Shown here: piece after piece, positions 9,640-15,724 of the stretch
Layout: every line of letters begins with the position of its first letter
Position numbering within the stretch: position 1 is the first letter of the stretch
Origin: Nitrospirota bacterium
GTDB taxonomy: Bacteria > Nitrospirota > Thermodesulfovibrionia > Thermodesulfovibrionales > UBA1546
Assembly (NCBI GenBank): GCA_016212165.1
Contig: JACRGY010000131.1
Location: forward strand, 1-58,396
Length of the DNA: 58,396 nucleotides
Direction: 5' to 3'
Made by a program: the position numbers and the translations under genes
Notes under the pieces: generated by a model
Database searches by the model: none
Seen by the model: only the letters and a program-made list of their open reading frames with translations
Told to the model about the DNA's origin: nothing

Positions 9640-10494
9640 ATGAAAGCCTGTATATTGATAATAGTGCTCCTGTCTCTGCCAATCTCAGCCAGCGCTGTTG
9701 AGCAGAATGCTGCAGCAGGCAGCAATGGTTCCAACGATATTTTCCTCCCGACAGGCGACCTGTTCCGTCCCCTGATTGCCGACCCGAAGCAGCCAAGGTT
9801 CTTTGTAAGCTTAAGAAAATATAATTTTAAAGCACAGAATATCAATGGCGCTGCCGTGGGATACGGAGAAAATTTTGGGATATACAAACACCAGGGGAAA
9901 GAGAATGAATCCGGTTATCAGCTGAATATTGTAGGCGGGTTGTTTGCACAGTTCAATCTGGATGCGCCGTCACGCGACCTGCTGAATGCTGATTACACCA
10001 TAGGCTTCCCTCTAACGTATAGAAACGGCCCTCTCTCTGCGCGCCTTAATGTTTATCACCAGAGCTCCCATCTTGGAGATGAGTACCTTCTTGAGGCAAA
10101 GCCGGAGCGGATTAATCTCTCCTATGAAGCTGTTGACCTGCTCGGCTCTTATGAATGGGAAAAATGGCGCAGTTATCTCGGCGGAGAATATCTGTTCCGC
10201 AGGGAGCCGGGAGACCTTAAGCCGGCCGGAGTCCACGGAGGAATTGAGTATTACGGGACCAAACATGTTCTGAAAATCGGCAGGCTGGTGGGAGGATTGG
10301 ACCTGAAGAGCTACGAGGAACACCACTGGTCACTTGACGCTGCGCTCAATATAGGTTTTGAATTCGGCCAGCCGAATCCGGGCCAGAGGCGTTTACGCAT
10401 CATGCTTGAAGGATATAAAGGTTATTCGCCACATGGCCAGTTCTACAATGACAGGATATCTTATTACGGGGTTGGATTGTACCTCGGTTTTTAG
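9640..10494 (+). CDS. DUF1207 family outer-membrane-type protein
   Basis: This 284-residue protein has a signal peptide (MKACILIIVLLSLPISASA) and the DUF1207 hallmark FRPLIADPKQPRFFVSL just after it. The rest alternates in short beta-strand-like segments rich in aromatics and Gly (YGENFGIYK, RLNVYHQSSHLGDEYLL) and ends YYGVGLYLGF. The terminal aromatic and strand pattern fit an outer-membrane beta-barrel. The family has no established function. A large hairpin element lies directly downstream. Confidence 0.8.
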   Translation: MKACILIIVLLSLPISASAVEQNAAAGSNGSNDIFLPTGDLFRPLIADPKQPRFFVSLRKYNFKAQNINGAAVGYGENFGIYKHQGKENESGYQLNIVGGLFAQFNLDAPSRDLLNADYTIGFPLTYRNGPLSARLNVYHQSSHLGDEYLLEAKPERINLSYEAVDLLGSYEWEKWRSYLGGEYLFRREPGDLKPAGVHGGIEYYGTKHVLKIGRLVGGLDLKSYEEHHWSLDAALNIGFEFGQPNPGQRRLRIMLEGYKGYSPHGQFYNDRISYYGVGLYLGF

Positions 10495-10500
10495 GCCGGC

Positions 10501-10660
10501 AGATCTCAGGAGGGGACTGTCTTTGAGCGGTTTTATTTTACCGATAGTCAACAACCCCCTTTTCCCCCTTTGCTAAGGGGGAATTAAAGAGTCATAAAGA
10601 GGTAAAATACCTCGGAGCGGAGCGAGAATGAGCGAAAAGATTGTTCCCTCCCGAGATCTC
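10501..10660 (+). repeat. Long hairpin element, copy 1
   Basis: Starting 6 nt after the DUF1207 stop codon, the segment is bracketed by an imperfect inverted repeat (left arm AGATCTCAGGAGGGG, right arm its near complement ending CGAGATCT). Inside is an inner pair ATTTTACC/GGTAAAAT. The interior blocks at 10522-10550 and 10608-10640 recur in inverted orientation at 31437-31530. The loop holds an extra perfect hairpin (TTCCCCCTT/AAGGGGGAA). It may be a 3'-UTR structure, a terminator relative or a non-autonomous mobile element. Confidence 0.7.
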
Positions 10661-10701
10661 TTGCAGTTGATAATAGATTTGTGAATAATATGGATAAACC
10701 T

Positions 10702-11406
10702 ATGAAAATACTTGCAATAGACACCTCAACAATGCTCGGTGGAATTGCAGTCATGGATGAACTTAACCTGATTGCAGAGACAAGGCTGAATGTCAAGTCC
10801 ACACATTCGGAGAGGCTTATGACGGAAATAGAGCATTGCCTCAAACAGTCCTCCTTGAAGATATCTGATATTGATGTCTTTGCCGTAGCTATCGGGCCTG
10901 GTTCTTTTACAGGGCTGAGAATTGGGGTAAGCACTGTCAAAGGATTATCTTATGCAACAGGGAAACCGATAGTTTCTGTCCCAACTCTTGATGCCCTTGC
11001 ATTGAATTTCCCTTACAGCAGGTATCCTGTATGCACAATGTTAGATGCAAGAAAAAAAGAGGTGTATGCGGCATTGTTTGGATGGGACAATGATAATTTT
11101 AAAAAACTGATAAATGAAACTTCTGTCAATCCTGAAGAATTTATACGCTACGCGCTACACGCTGCACGCTATGATAAGTTTATCTTTGCCGGTGAAGGAG
11201 CAGTAATTTACAAAGATAAAATTATCGAGGTCATGGGAGAAAAGGCAGTATTTGCATCACCGGAAAAAACAGTCCCTTCACCTGCAAATGTTGCATCCCT
11301 GGGCATGAAGAAGGCTCTCAGAGGAGAATTTTCAGAACCTGTCAGCCTTGCGCCTGTTTATATCAGAAGATCAGAGGCCGAGGTAAAGTGGAAGGGCTCA
11401 TCATAA
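10702..11406 (+). CDS. tsaB: tRNA threonylcarbamoyladenosine biosynthesis protein TsaB
   Basis: About 234 residues. The N terminus MKILAIDTST and the block AIGPGSFTGLRIGVSTVKGL are diagnostic of TsaB, the inactive ASKHA-fold partner of TsaD in making t6A37 on ANN-decoding tRNAs. ATG 10702 is chosen because it gives the family's usual start; a GTG at 10681 and an ATG at 10690 are in frame. The stop overlaps rimI by 19 nt, a common bacterial pairing. An in-frame array of four degenerate heptamers (11146-11173) encodes residues absent from typical TsaB cores. Confidence 0.93.
   Translation: MKILAIDTSTMLGGIAVMDELNLIAETRLNVKSTHSERLMTEIEHCLKQSSLKISDIDVFAVAIGPGSFTGLRIGVSTVKGLSYATGKPIVSVPTLDALALNFPYSRYPVCTMLDARKKEVYAALFGWDNDNFKKLINETSVNPEEFIRYALHAARYDKFIFAGEGAVIYKDKIIEVMGEKAVFASPEKTVPSPANVASLGMKKALRGEFSEPVSLAPVYIRRSEAEVKWKGSS
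11146..11173 (+). repeat. Heptanucleotide tandem array inside tsaB
   Basis: Four consecutive 7-nt units, consensus CGCTACR (variants CGCTGCA and CGCTATG), run through the tsaB reading frame and encode the RYALHAARY segment. Four units are 28 nt, so the array does not by itself preserve frame; flanking sequence must compensate. Confidence 0.75.
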
Positions 11407-11852
11407 GAGAACTGCTGGAGTATGACTTACCCGAGGTCGTGGGAATCGAAAATATCTCATTTACCACCCCTTGGTCGGAAATATTATTTTTTAATGAAAT
11501 ATACAAGCAGCGCTCCATTGCAAGGGTTGCGCTTATAGATAAAAGAGTAATCGGATATATATGCGCAAATTATGTTGCGGATGAAGGGCATATTCTTAAC
11601 CTTGCAGTCCATCCTGATTTCAGAAGGAAGGGAATTGCGAAAATCCTTGTAGAAAATATTCTTGAAGAGCTAAAAGAAACTGATTGCAGGTTTTTATATC
11701 TGGAAGTAAGGGCCTCCAATAATGCTGCAAGGGAACTCTATGAAGGTTTTGGATTCAGCGTAGTTGGGACCAGGAAAAAATATTATAATAAACCTGAAGA
11801 AGACGCAGTTGTCATGTCGTTGCGACTCGATTCCGGGATGCTCAGGATTTAG
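11388..11852 (+). CDS. rimI: Ribosomal protein S18-alanine N-acetyltransferase RimI-like
   Basis: The 154-residue protein is a GNAT acetyltransferase with the RimI N terminus (REL.E.DLPEVVGIE, TTPWSE), the acetyl-CoA loop HPDFRRKGIAKILV and the C-terminal LEVRASNNAARELYEGFGF followed by GTRKKYY. Translation starts at a GTG inside the end of tsaB behind a GAGGTAA ribosome site. RimI acetylates the N-terminal Ala of ribosomal protein S18. The overlap with tsaB and rather complete motifs make the assignment firm, though GNAT specificity always carries some doubt. Confidence 0.9.
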   Translation: MEGLIIRELLEYDLPEVVGIENISFTTPWSEILFFNEIYKQRSIARVALIDKRVIGYICANYVADEGHILNLAVHPDFRRKGIAKILVENILEELKETDCRFLYLEVRASNNAARELYEGFGFSVVGTRKKYYNKPEEDAVVMSLRLDSGMLRI

Positions 11853-12237
11853 CCTTTTTTGTATCTCTTTGCTCTGACATCCCGGCAATGCCTTTTACCG
11901 CAATCAAGAATCCATCTTTTAACTTCTTATTTTTTATTTTTCTGAAAAGCCTGAGAACTTCAATCTCATCATCGCTGAGAGTGCCATATAAACTAACGGA
12001 TTCTGCTACCATCGTTTTTTCATCATCTGCAATAAATCTGCTTACAGGCATATTCAGGGCATGGGCGATCTGAGAAAGCCTTGCTATAGTGATTTCACTT
12101 GCCCCTTTTTCATATTTTTGGATCTGTTGATATGAGATACCAACCCTCTCTGCTAATTCCATCTGAGATAGGCCGGCTGCCTTTCTAGCAATTTTTATAA
12201 GGCTTCCAATATGTCTTTTATCTGTCTCTCTGTTCAT
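11842..12237 (-). CDS. XRE-family transcriptional regulator
   Basis: The protein of about 131 residues has an N-terminal Cro/CI helix-turn-helix (LIKIARKAAGLSQMELAERV, SYQQIQKYEKGASEI, ARLSQIAHALNMPVS) and a C-terminal half with a charged helix (LSDDEIEVLRLFRKIKNKKL), a layout common in SOS/phage-type repressors without a peptidase domain. The frame is open to 12315, but the ATG at 12237 starts immediately before the HTH and is preferred. Its 3' end overlaps rimI by 11 nt, tail to tail. Target genes are unknown; it is divergent from a response regulator it might control. Confidence 0.85.
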   Translation of the reverse strand: MNRETDKRHIGSLIKIARKAAGLSQMELAERVGISYQQIQKYEKGASEITIARLSQIAHALNMPVSRFIADDEKTMVAESVSLYGTLSDDEIEVLRLFRKIKNKKLKDGFLIAVKGIAGMSEQRDTKKAKS

Positions 12238-12302
12238 AATACAATGCATAATTTTGCTTGTTGTGATATAAAAAGTCCATAAACCTACAGTTGTAATAAG
12301 TA

Positions 12303-12331
12303 TTGACAAACACAACTTTAAGTAGTATTAT
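12303..12331 (+). promoter_or_regulatory. Sigma70-type promoter of response regulator gene (leaderless geometry)
   Basis: A perfect TTGACA -35 box (12303-12308) is followed after exactly 17 nt by a TATTAT -10 box (12326-12331). The predicted transcription start, 7 nt beyond the -10 box, is the A of the ATG at 12338. No ribosome binding site can fit. Confidence 0.75.
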
Positions 12332-12337
12332 TTGCCC

Positions 12338-12715
12338 ATGAAGGCTGATAACAAGAAAATCCTGGTCGCTGATGACGATGCTGACATCAGAAAAGTCTTA
12401 AATATATTCTTAACCTATTTCGGATATGCGGTTGACTGTGTTAACGACGGAGAAGATGCAATGATATTAATAGAAAAAAGTAGTTACTCTCTCCTTATAA
12501 CCGACTATGAGATGCCCAGGATTAATGGGATAGAGCTTACAAAAAAAGTGCGAAATCTAAGTCCGTCAATGCCAATCATAGGAATCAGCGGCTTGCATTC
12601 ATCTAGAAATGAATTCCTGACCGCAGGGGCATCCCTTTTTATTGAAAAACCTCTCACTCTCAGCATCCTGAAGAACGCGCTGGAAAGAGAACTCTTATTT
12701 GAGGTTCCTGATTGA
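12338..12715 (+). CDS. Single-domain response regulator (CheY-like receiver)
   Basis: A stand-alone receiver domain of about 125 residues: acidic pocket ADDDADI near the N terminus, phosphoacceptor Asp in LITDYEMPRINGIEL, the conserved Ser/Thr region GISGLHSS, and Lys in EKPLTLSILK. There is no output domain, so it must act by protein contact. The ATG at 12338 is chosen over an upstream TTG at 12332 because the -10 box ends at 12331. No histidine kinase is adjacent. Its 3' end overlaps the heptose kinase gene by 21 nt, convergently. Confidence 0.92.
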   Translation: MKADNKKILVADDDADIRKVLNIFLTYFGYAVDCVNDGEDAMILIEKSSYSLLITDYEMPRINGIELTKKVRNLSPSMPIIGISGLHSSRNEFLTAGASLFIEKPLTLSILKNALERELLFEVPD

Positions 12716-13660
12716 TTTCATGATTTTTGCAGGTGTTGTCACGGCAGTGCCGACCTCGCCAACAACAATACCTGCTGCATGATTTGCAATTATTGCTGAT
12801 TCCTTCATTGTTGCGCCTGATGCACGCGCCAGAGTGAATGAAGCCACAACAGTATCACCTGCGCCAGTAACATCATATACATGCCTTGCAACAGTCGGGA
12901 TGTGAATCACATTCCCTTTTTCAAAAAGGCTCATACCCTCTTCACCGCGTGTTATAAGAACCGCCTTGCACGGAAGTTTCTTCAGAAGGGTCCTGCCTGC
13001 CTTAATAAGTGATTTTTCGTCCTTTATCTCTATTCCTGAACCGTGTGACGCCTCGATAAGATTCGGCGTTATCAACGAGACACCCTTATAACAGTGGAAA
13101 TGCCCTGTTTTTGGATCAACAGCGATAAACTTATTCTTCGGCCTTGCCGCCTTCACAACCTCTAAAACAAGCTCTGAAGAGACAATGCCTTTTTTGTAAT
13201 CAGATATTATTACTGCATCGTGCTCTTTTACAGCCTTCTTTATATATTCAATAAAGGACTTATACGTCCTGCCTGAAACTTTCTTTTTATCCTCTCTGTC
13301 GAATCTCACCACCTGCTGATTATGCGCTATCACCCTTGCCTTCACTGTCGTTGGCCTCTGGTCATCGAATAAGCAGGAGCCGATGCCTTTTTCATCAAGA
13401 AGATTTCTTAAGACATCTCCTGCCCTGTCCCTGCCGGCTATCCCGACAACTGTCGCATGGCCTTCAAGACTCACAATGTTATACGCAACATTGGATGCGC
13501 CTCCCAGAAGAAAATTTTCCTTTGTGACTTCAACCACCGGCACTGGCGCCTCAGGCGAGATTCTGCTGACCTTGCCCCATATATAACGGTCAAGGACAAG
13601 GTCGCCGATTACAAGTATCTTTTTATTCCTGAAATTTTTAAAAATCTTCTCAAAATCCAT
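12695..13660 (-). CDS. hldE: D-glycero-beta-D-manno-heptose-7-phosphate kinase (HldE domain 1 / RfaE1)
   Basis: This PfkB-family sugar kinase of about 321 residues has the RfaE1 signatures VIGDLVLDRYIWGKVSRISP and EAPVPVV at the N terminus, and the anion-hole/catalytic motif DVTGAGDTVVA near the C terminus. It phosphorylates heptose 7-phosphate for ADP-heptose and LPS inner core synthesis. It lacks the C-terminal adenylyltransferase domain of bifunctional HldE, so HldE2 must be elsewhere. In-frame starts at 13681 (ATG) and 13687 (TTG) are possible; the ATG at 13660 gives the family's usual N-terminal length. Confidence 0.9.
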   Translation of the reverse strand: MDFEKIFKNFRNKKILVIGDLVLDRYIWGKVSRISPEAPVPVVEVTKENFLLGGASNVAYNIVSLEGHATVVGIAGRDRAGDVLRNLLDEKGIGSCLFDDQRPTTVKARVIAHNQQVVRFDREDKKKVSGRTYKSFIEYIKKAVKEHDAVIISDYKKGIVSSELVLEVVKAARPKNKFIAVDPKTGHFHCYKGVSLITPNLIEASHGSGIEIKDEKSLIKAGRTLLKKLPCKAVLITRGEEGMSLFEKGNVIHIPTVARHVYDVTGAGDTVVASFTLARASGATMKESAIIANHAAGIVVGEVGTAVTTPAKIMKSIRNLK

Positions 13661-13765
13661 CTTACAGCATAAAATATCCATGCTCAAAAATCAACCGTGA
13701 GAAAGTTTATTGTTATAGCCTCCGGCATTCAGACTATCCACTAAAAAAAGATTTTTTAAAAAAGA

Positions 13766-13794
13766 TTGACAAACTTGAGGCCTTCTGCTATATT
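13766..13794 (+). promoter_or_regulatory. fur promoter
   Basis: TTGACA (13766-13771), a 17-nt spacer and TATATT (13789-13794) form a near-ideal sigma70-type promoter for fur. The Fur box palindrome overlaps the -10 box, so bound Fur would block RNA polymerase. Unlike many genes here, fur has a normal leader with a TGGAGG ribosome site. Confidence 0.8.
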
Positions 13795-13812
13795 GATAAT
13801 AATTATCAATAT
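13790..13812. promoter_or_regulatory. Fur box (fur autoregulation)
   Basis: A perfect 23-bp palindrome centred on 13801 contains ATTGATAAT, one base, and ATTATCAAT, closely matching the 19-bp Fur consensus (GATAAT repeats). It overlaps the -10 element of fur. Autoregulation is inferred from position. Confidence 0.85.
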
Positions 13813-13827
13813 TAATTTGGAGGCTTC

Positions 13828-14259
13828 ATGGGCAGAAACAACGCAAAAGATATTTTTTTAAACTATATAAAAGAAAAGGGATTGCGTTACACCAAACAGA
13901 GAGAGGCAATTCTTGAGGCGTTTCTCGCTTCAGGCAAACATATCACCATAGATGACCTTTACAACACAGTAAAAAAGACAAATCAGGAGATAGGTTATGC
14001 CACGGTTCATCGCAATTTAAAATTAATGACTGAATGCGGCCTGGCTGACGAGATAAAGATAGGCTCTCATAAAACGAGATTTGAGCAGAAATACGGGCAT
14101 GAGCATCACGATCACCTTATCTGTATGAAATGCGGTAAATTCATAGAAGTTCATGATGACAAGATTGAGAGGCTGCAGGAGAAGCTTGCCGAGGCAAATG
14201 ATTTTGCTCCGCAGCGGCATAAATTGGAAATATACGGCTTGTGCAAAAAATGTAGGTAA
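13828..14259 (+). CDS. fur: Ferric uptake regulator, Fur family
   Basis: The 143-residue protein has the Fur winged helix (RYTKQREAILEAFLAS, ISIDDLYNTVKK-like segment, GYATVHRNLKLM) and the dimer/metal domain with HEHHDHLICMKCGKFIE and the C-terminal GLCKKC pair, giving two CxxC zinc sites. A strong promoter, a Fur box on its own promoter and iron transport genes immediately downstream indicate an iron sensor rather than Zur or PerR. It is the first gene of the iron region but is separately promoted from the barrel gene by a second Fur box. Confidence 0.95.
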   Translation: MGRNNAKDIFLNYIKEKGLRYTKQREAILEAFLASGKHITIDDLYNTVKKTNQEIGYATVHRNLKLMTECGLADEIKIGSHKTRFEQKYGHEHHDHLICMKCGKFIEVHDDKIERLQEKLAEANDFAPQRHKLEIYGLCKKCR

Positions 14260-14274
14260 TTTTTTTGTGTTTTA

Positions 14275-14293
14275 ATTGATAATGAATATCAAT
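14275..14293. promoter_or_regulatory. Fur box upstream of outer-membrane barrel and feo genes
   Basis: ATTGATAAT, one base (G), then AATATCAAT forms a 9-1-9 Fur box with one mismatched pair. It lies 18 bp upstream of the barrel gene start, in the 51-bp gap after fur, and an AGGAGGGGG ribosome site follows. The downstream genes to feoB are tightly spaced, so this box probably controls them all. Confidence 0.8.
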
Positions 14294-14310
14294 ATTAAAA
14301 GGAGGGGGAA

Positions 14311-15168
14311 ATGAAGTTTCAAGGGTTAAGGTTAAAAGGTTTAAAGGTGAGAGGGGTTTCGTTTTTCCTGCTATTCACAGTTCACTTTTCGCTATTCACT
14401 GCCTCTTACGCGGCCCATCCGTTAATCACGGATGACACAGGCACGCAGGGAAAGGGAAAAATTCAGATGGAAGTTAACAGCGAATTCACTAAGGAAAAGG
14501 AGCAACAGTACAACACAGATGAGGCTAAACGGGAAACAAAGAAAGAAACAGGCAGTGAACTGGCAACCATATTGTCTTACGGCATAACAGATACTACAGA
14601 TATTGTTCTCGGCCTGCCGTACCAATGGAAAAAGACAAGGATAGACGGGGTTGTCACAACTGATGCAACCGAGCAAGGCGACGGCATATCTGACATGTCA
14701 TTGGAAGTCAAGTGGAGGTTATTTGAAAAAGATGAGCTAAGCTTTGCGCTCAAACCCGGAATCACACTGCCGACAGGAGACGAAAATAAAGGTCTCGGCA
14801 ATGGAAGGGCTTCGTATGGCCTTATGTTTATAACAACAAAGGAGATTAAGCCATGGGCATTCCACCTGAATTTAGGTGGTGCATACAACGAATACAAACT
14901 CCAGGCCGATAAAGAGGCAAACAGAAAGAATATATGGCATGCATCCCTTGCCTCGGAGGTAGAAGTTATCAGAGGCCTGAAAGCAGTCGCCAATATCGGT
15001 ATGGAGAGAAATCCTGACAAGACATCTAATACCCACCCTGCATTTATACTTGGCGGACTTAGTTATTCAATATCAGAAAGCATTTCTGTTGATATCGGCA
15101 TTAAGGGAGGACTGAACAAACCAGCGACGGATTTAACATTCCTTGTAGGAATAGCATTTAAGCTTTAG
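14311..15168 (+). CDS. Outer-membrane beta-barrel protein (MetA-pathway/transporter-like), Fur-controlled
   Basis: The 285-residue protein has a long positively charged N terminus and a hydrophobic signal ending ASYAA, then AHPLITDDTGTQGKGKIQMEVN, the start typical of the porin-like PF13557 ('MetA pathway of phenol degradation') barrels. Alternating strands and a terminal LVGIAFKL fit an outer-membrane barrel. It lies between a Fur box and feoA, so it may admit ferrous iron or another metal ligand; that is inference. The signal peptide is largely built from degenerate heptamer repeats (14371-14398). Confidence 0.8.
   Translation: MKFQGLRLKGLKVRGVSFFLLFTVHFSLFTASYAAHPLITDDTGTQGKGKIQMEVNSEFTKEKEQQYNTDEAKRETKKETGSELATILSYGITDTTDIVLGLPYQWKKTRIDGVVTTDATEQGDGISDMSLEVKWRLFEKDELSFALKPGITLPTGDENKGLGNGRASYGLMFITTKEIKPWAFHLNLGGAYNEYKLQADKEANRKNIWHASLASEVEVIRGLKAVANIGMERNPDKTSNTHPAFILGGLSYSISESISVDIGIKGGLNKPATDLTFLVGIAFKL
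14371..14398 (+). repeat. Heptanucleotide tandem array in signal-peptide coding region
   Basis: Four consecutive 7-nt units (CTATTCA, CAGTTCA, CTTTTCG, CTATTCA) encode the hydrophobic core of the barrel protein signal peptide. A second, looser run of AAGGTTA-like units at about 14313-14352 encodes the basic n-region. Confidence 0.7.
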
Positions 15169-15179
15169 GAGGTAATGAT

Positions 15180-15434
15180 ATGGCGCCGCTTGGGCTTTTG
15201 AGCATAGGTGAAAAGGCTGAAATTGTGGAGATAAAAGGACAAACGGGCTGCGTTCATGGAAGCAGCAAGAATCAGTTGTGCCATGCAGAGGATATGGGGC
15301 TGCGCGTAGGCAAGATGATTGAAATGTTAAACAACGAGGGCCGTGGCCCAATTCTCTTAAAAGTAGATGAATCAAGGATTGCCATCGGAAGAGGAATGGC
15401 AATGAAGATACTGGTGAGGAGGAAAAAGCGATGA
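15180..15434 (+). CDS. feoA: FeoA family protein (first copy)
   Basis: The 84-residue SH3-like protein has the FeoA core (GEKAEIVEIKGQTG, HAEDMGLRVGKMIEMLNN, GRGPILLKVDESRIAIGRGMA). FeoA binds the FeoB cytoplasmic domain and is needed for ferrous iron import. It begins 11 nt after the barrel gene behind an AGGAGG site, and its stop overlaps the second feoA. Two distinct feoA genes before feoB is a common arrangement in anaerobes. Confidence 0.92.
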   Translation: MAPLGLLSIGEKAEIVEIKGQTGCVHGSSKNQLCHAEDMGLRVGKMIEMLNNEGRGPILLKVDESRIAIGRGMAMKILVRRKKR

Positions 15435-15658
15435 ATTTGTCTGATTTAAAACCCGGAGAGCACGGTGAAATTATAAAGATTGGCGTTATAGGCCCCATAA
15501 AAAGAAGGCTCATGGATATGGGAGTGCTTGTGGGAGAAAAGGTAAAAGTAGAAAAGATCGCGCCTCTCGGCGACCCCATTGAAGTAACAATCAAAGACTA
15601 TAATCTCTCATTAAGAAAAAAAGAAGCTGAGGGAATAGAAGTGGAGGTGATTAAATGA
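15431..15658 (+). CDS. feoA: FeoA family protein (second copy)
   Basis: The 75-residue protein is a more canonical FeoA (LSDLKPGEHGEIIKIG, KRRLMDMGVLVGEKVKVEKIAPLGDP, LRKKEAEGIEVEVI). It overlaps the first feoA by 4 nt and feoB by 4 nt (ATGA), indicating translational coupling. It lacks the Cys and His insertion seen in the first copy, so the two probably have different roles at the FeoB complex. Confidence 0.93.
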   Translation: MNLSDLKPGEHGEIIKIGVIGPIKRRLMDMGVLVGEKVKVEKIAPLGDPIEVTIKDYNLSLRKKEAEGIEVEVIK

Positions 15659-15724
15659 TACATGATACAGGATACACGATACAGGATAAACAAAACGTGC
15701 ATCATGCATCTGGCATCATGCATC
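15655..15724 (+). repeat. Ten-unit heptanucleotide array at the 5' end of feoB
   Basis: Ten consecutive 7-nt units start exactly at the feoB ATG. The first five follow RYGATAC (ATGATAC, AGGATAC, ACGATAC) and the last four follow NTGCATC (GTGCATC, ATGCATC, TGGCATC), with one divergent unit between. Ten units are 70 nt and are translated as the N-terminal extension. Confidence 0.85.

Noticed and set aside
12695-13660. Bifunctional HldE
   Set aside because: The protein ends after the kinase domain, and no nucleotidyltransferase HxGH motif follows.
15655-15724. Heptamer arrays as CRISPR or microsatellite sequencing artefact
   Set aside because: The units are 7 nt without spacers, so not CRISPR. 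They differ by point changes between units and recur at many loci with different cores, which an assembly error would not produce.
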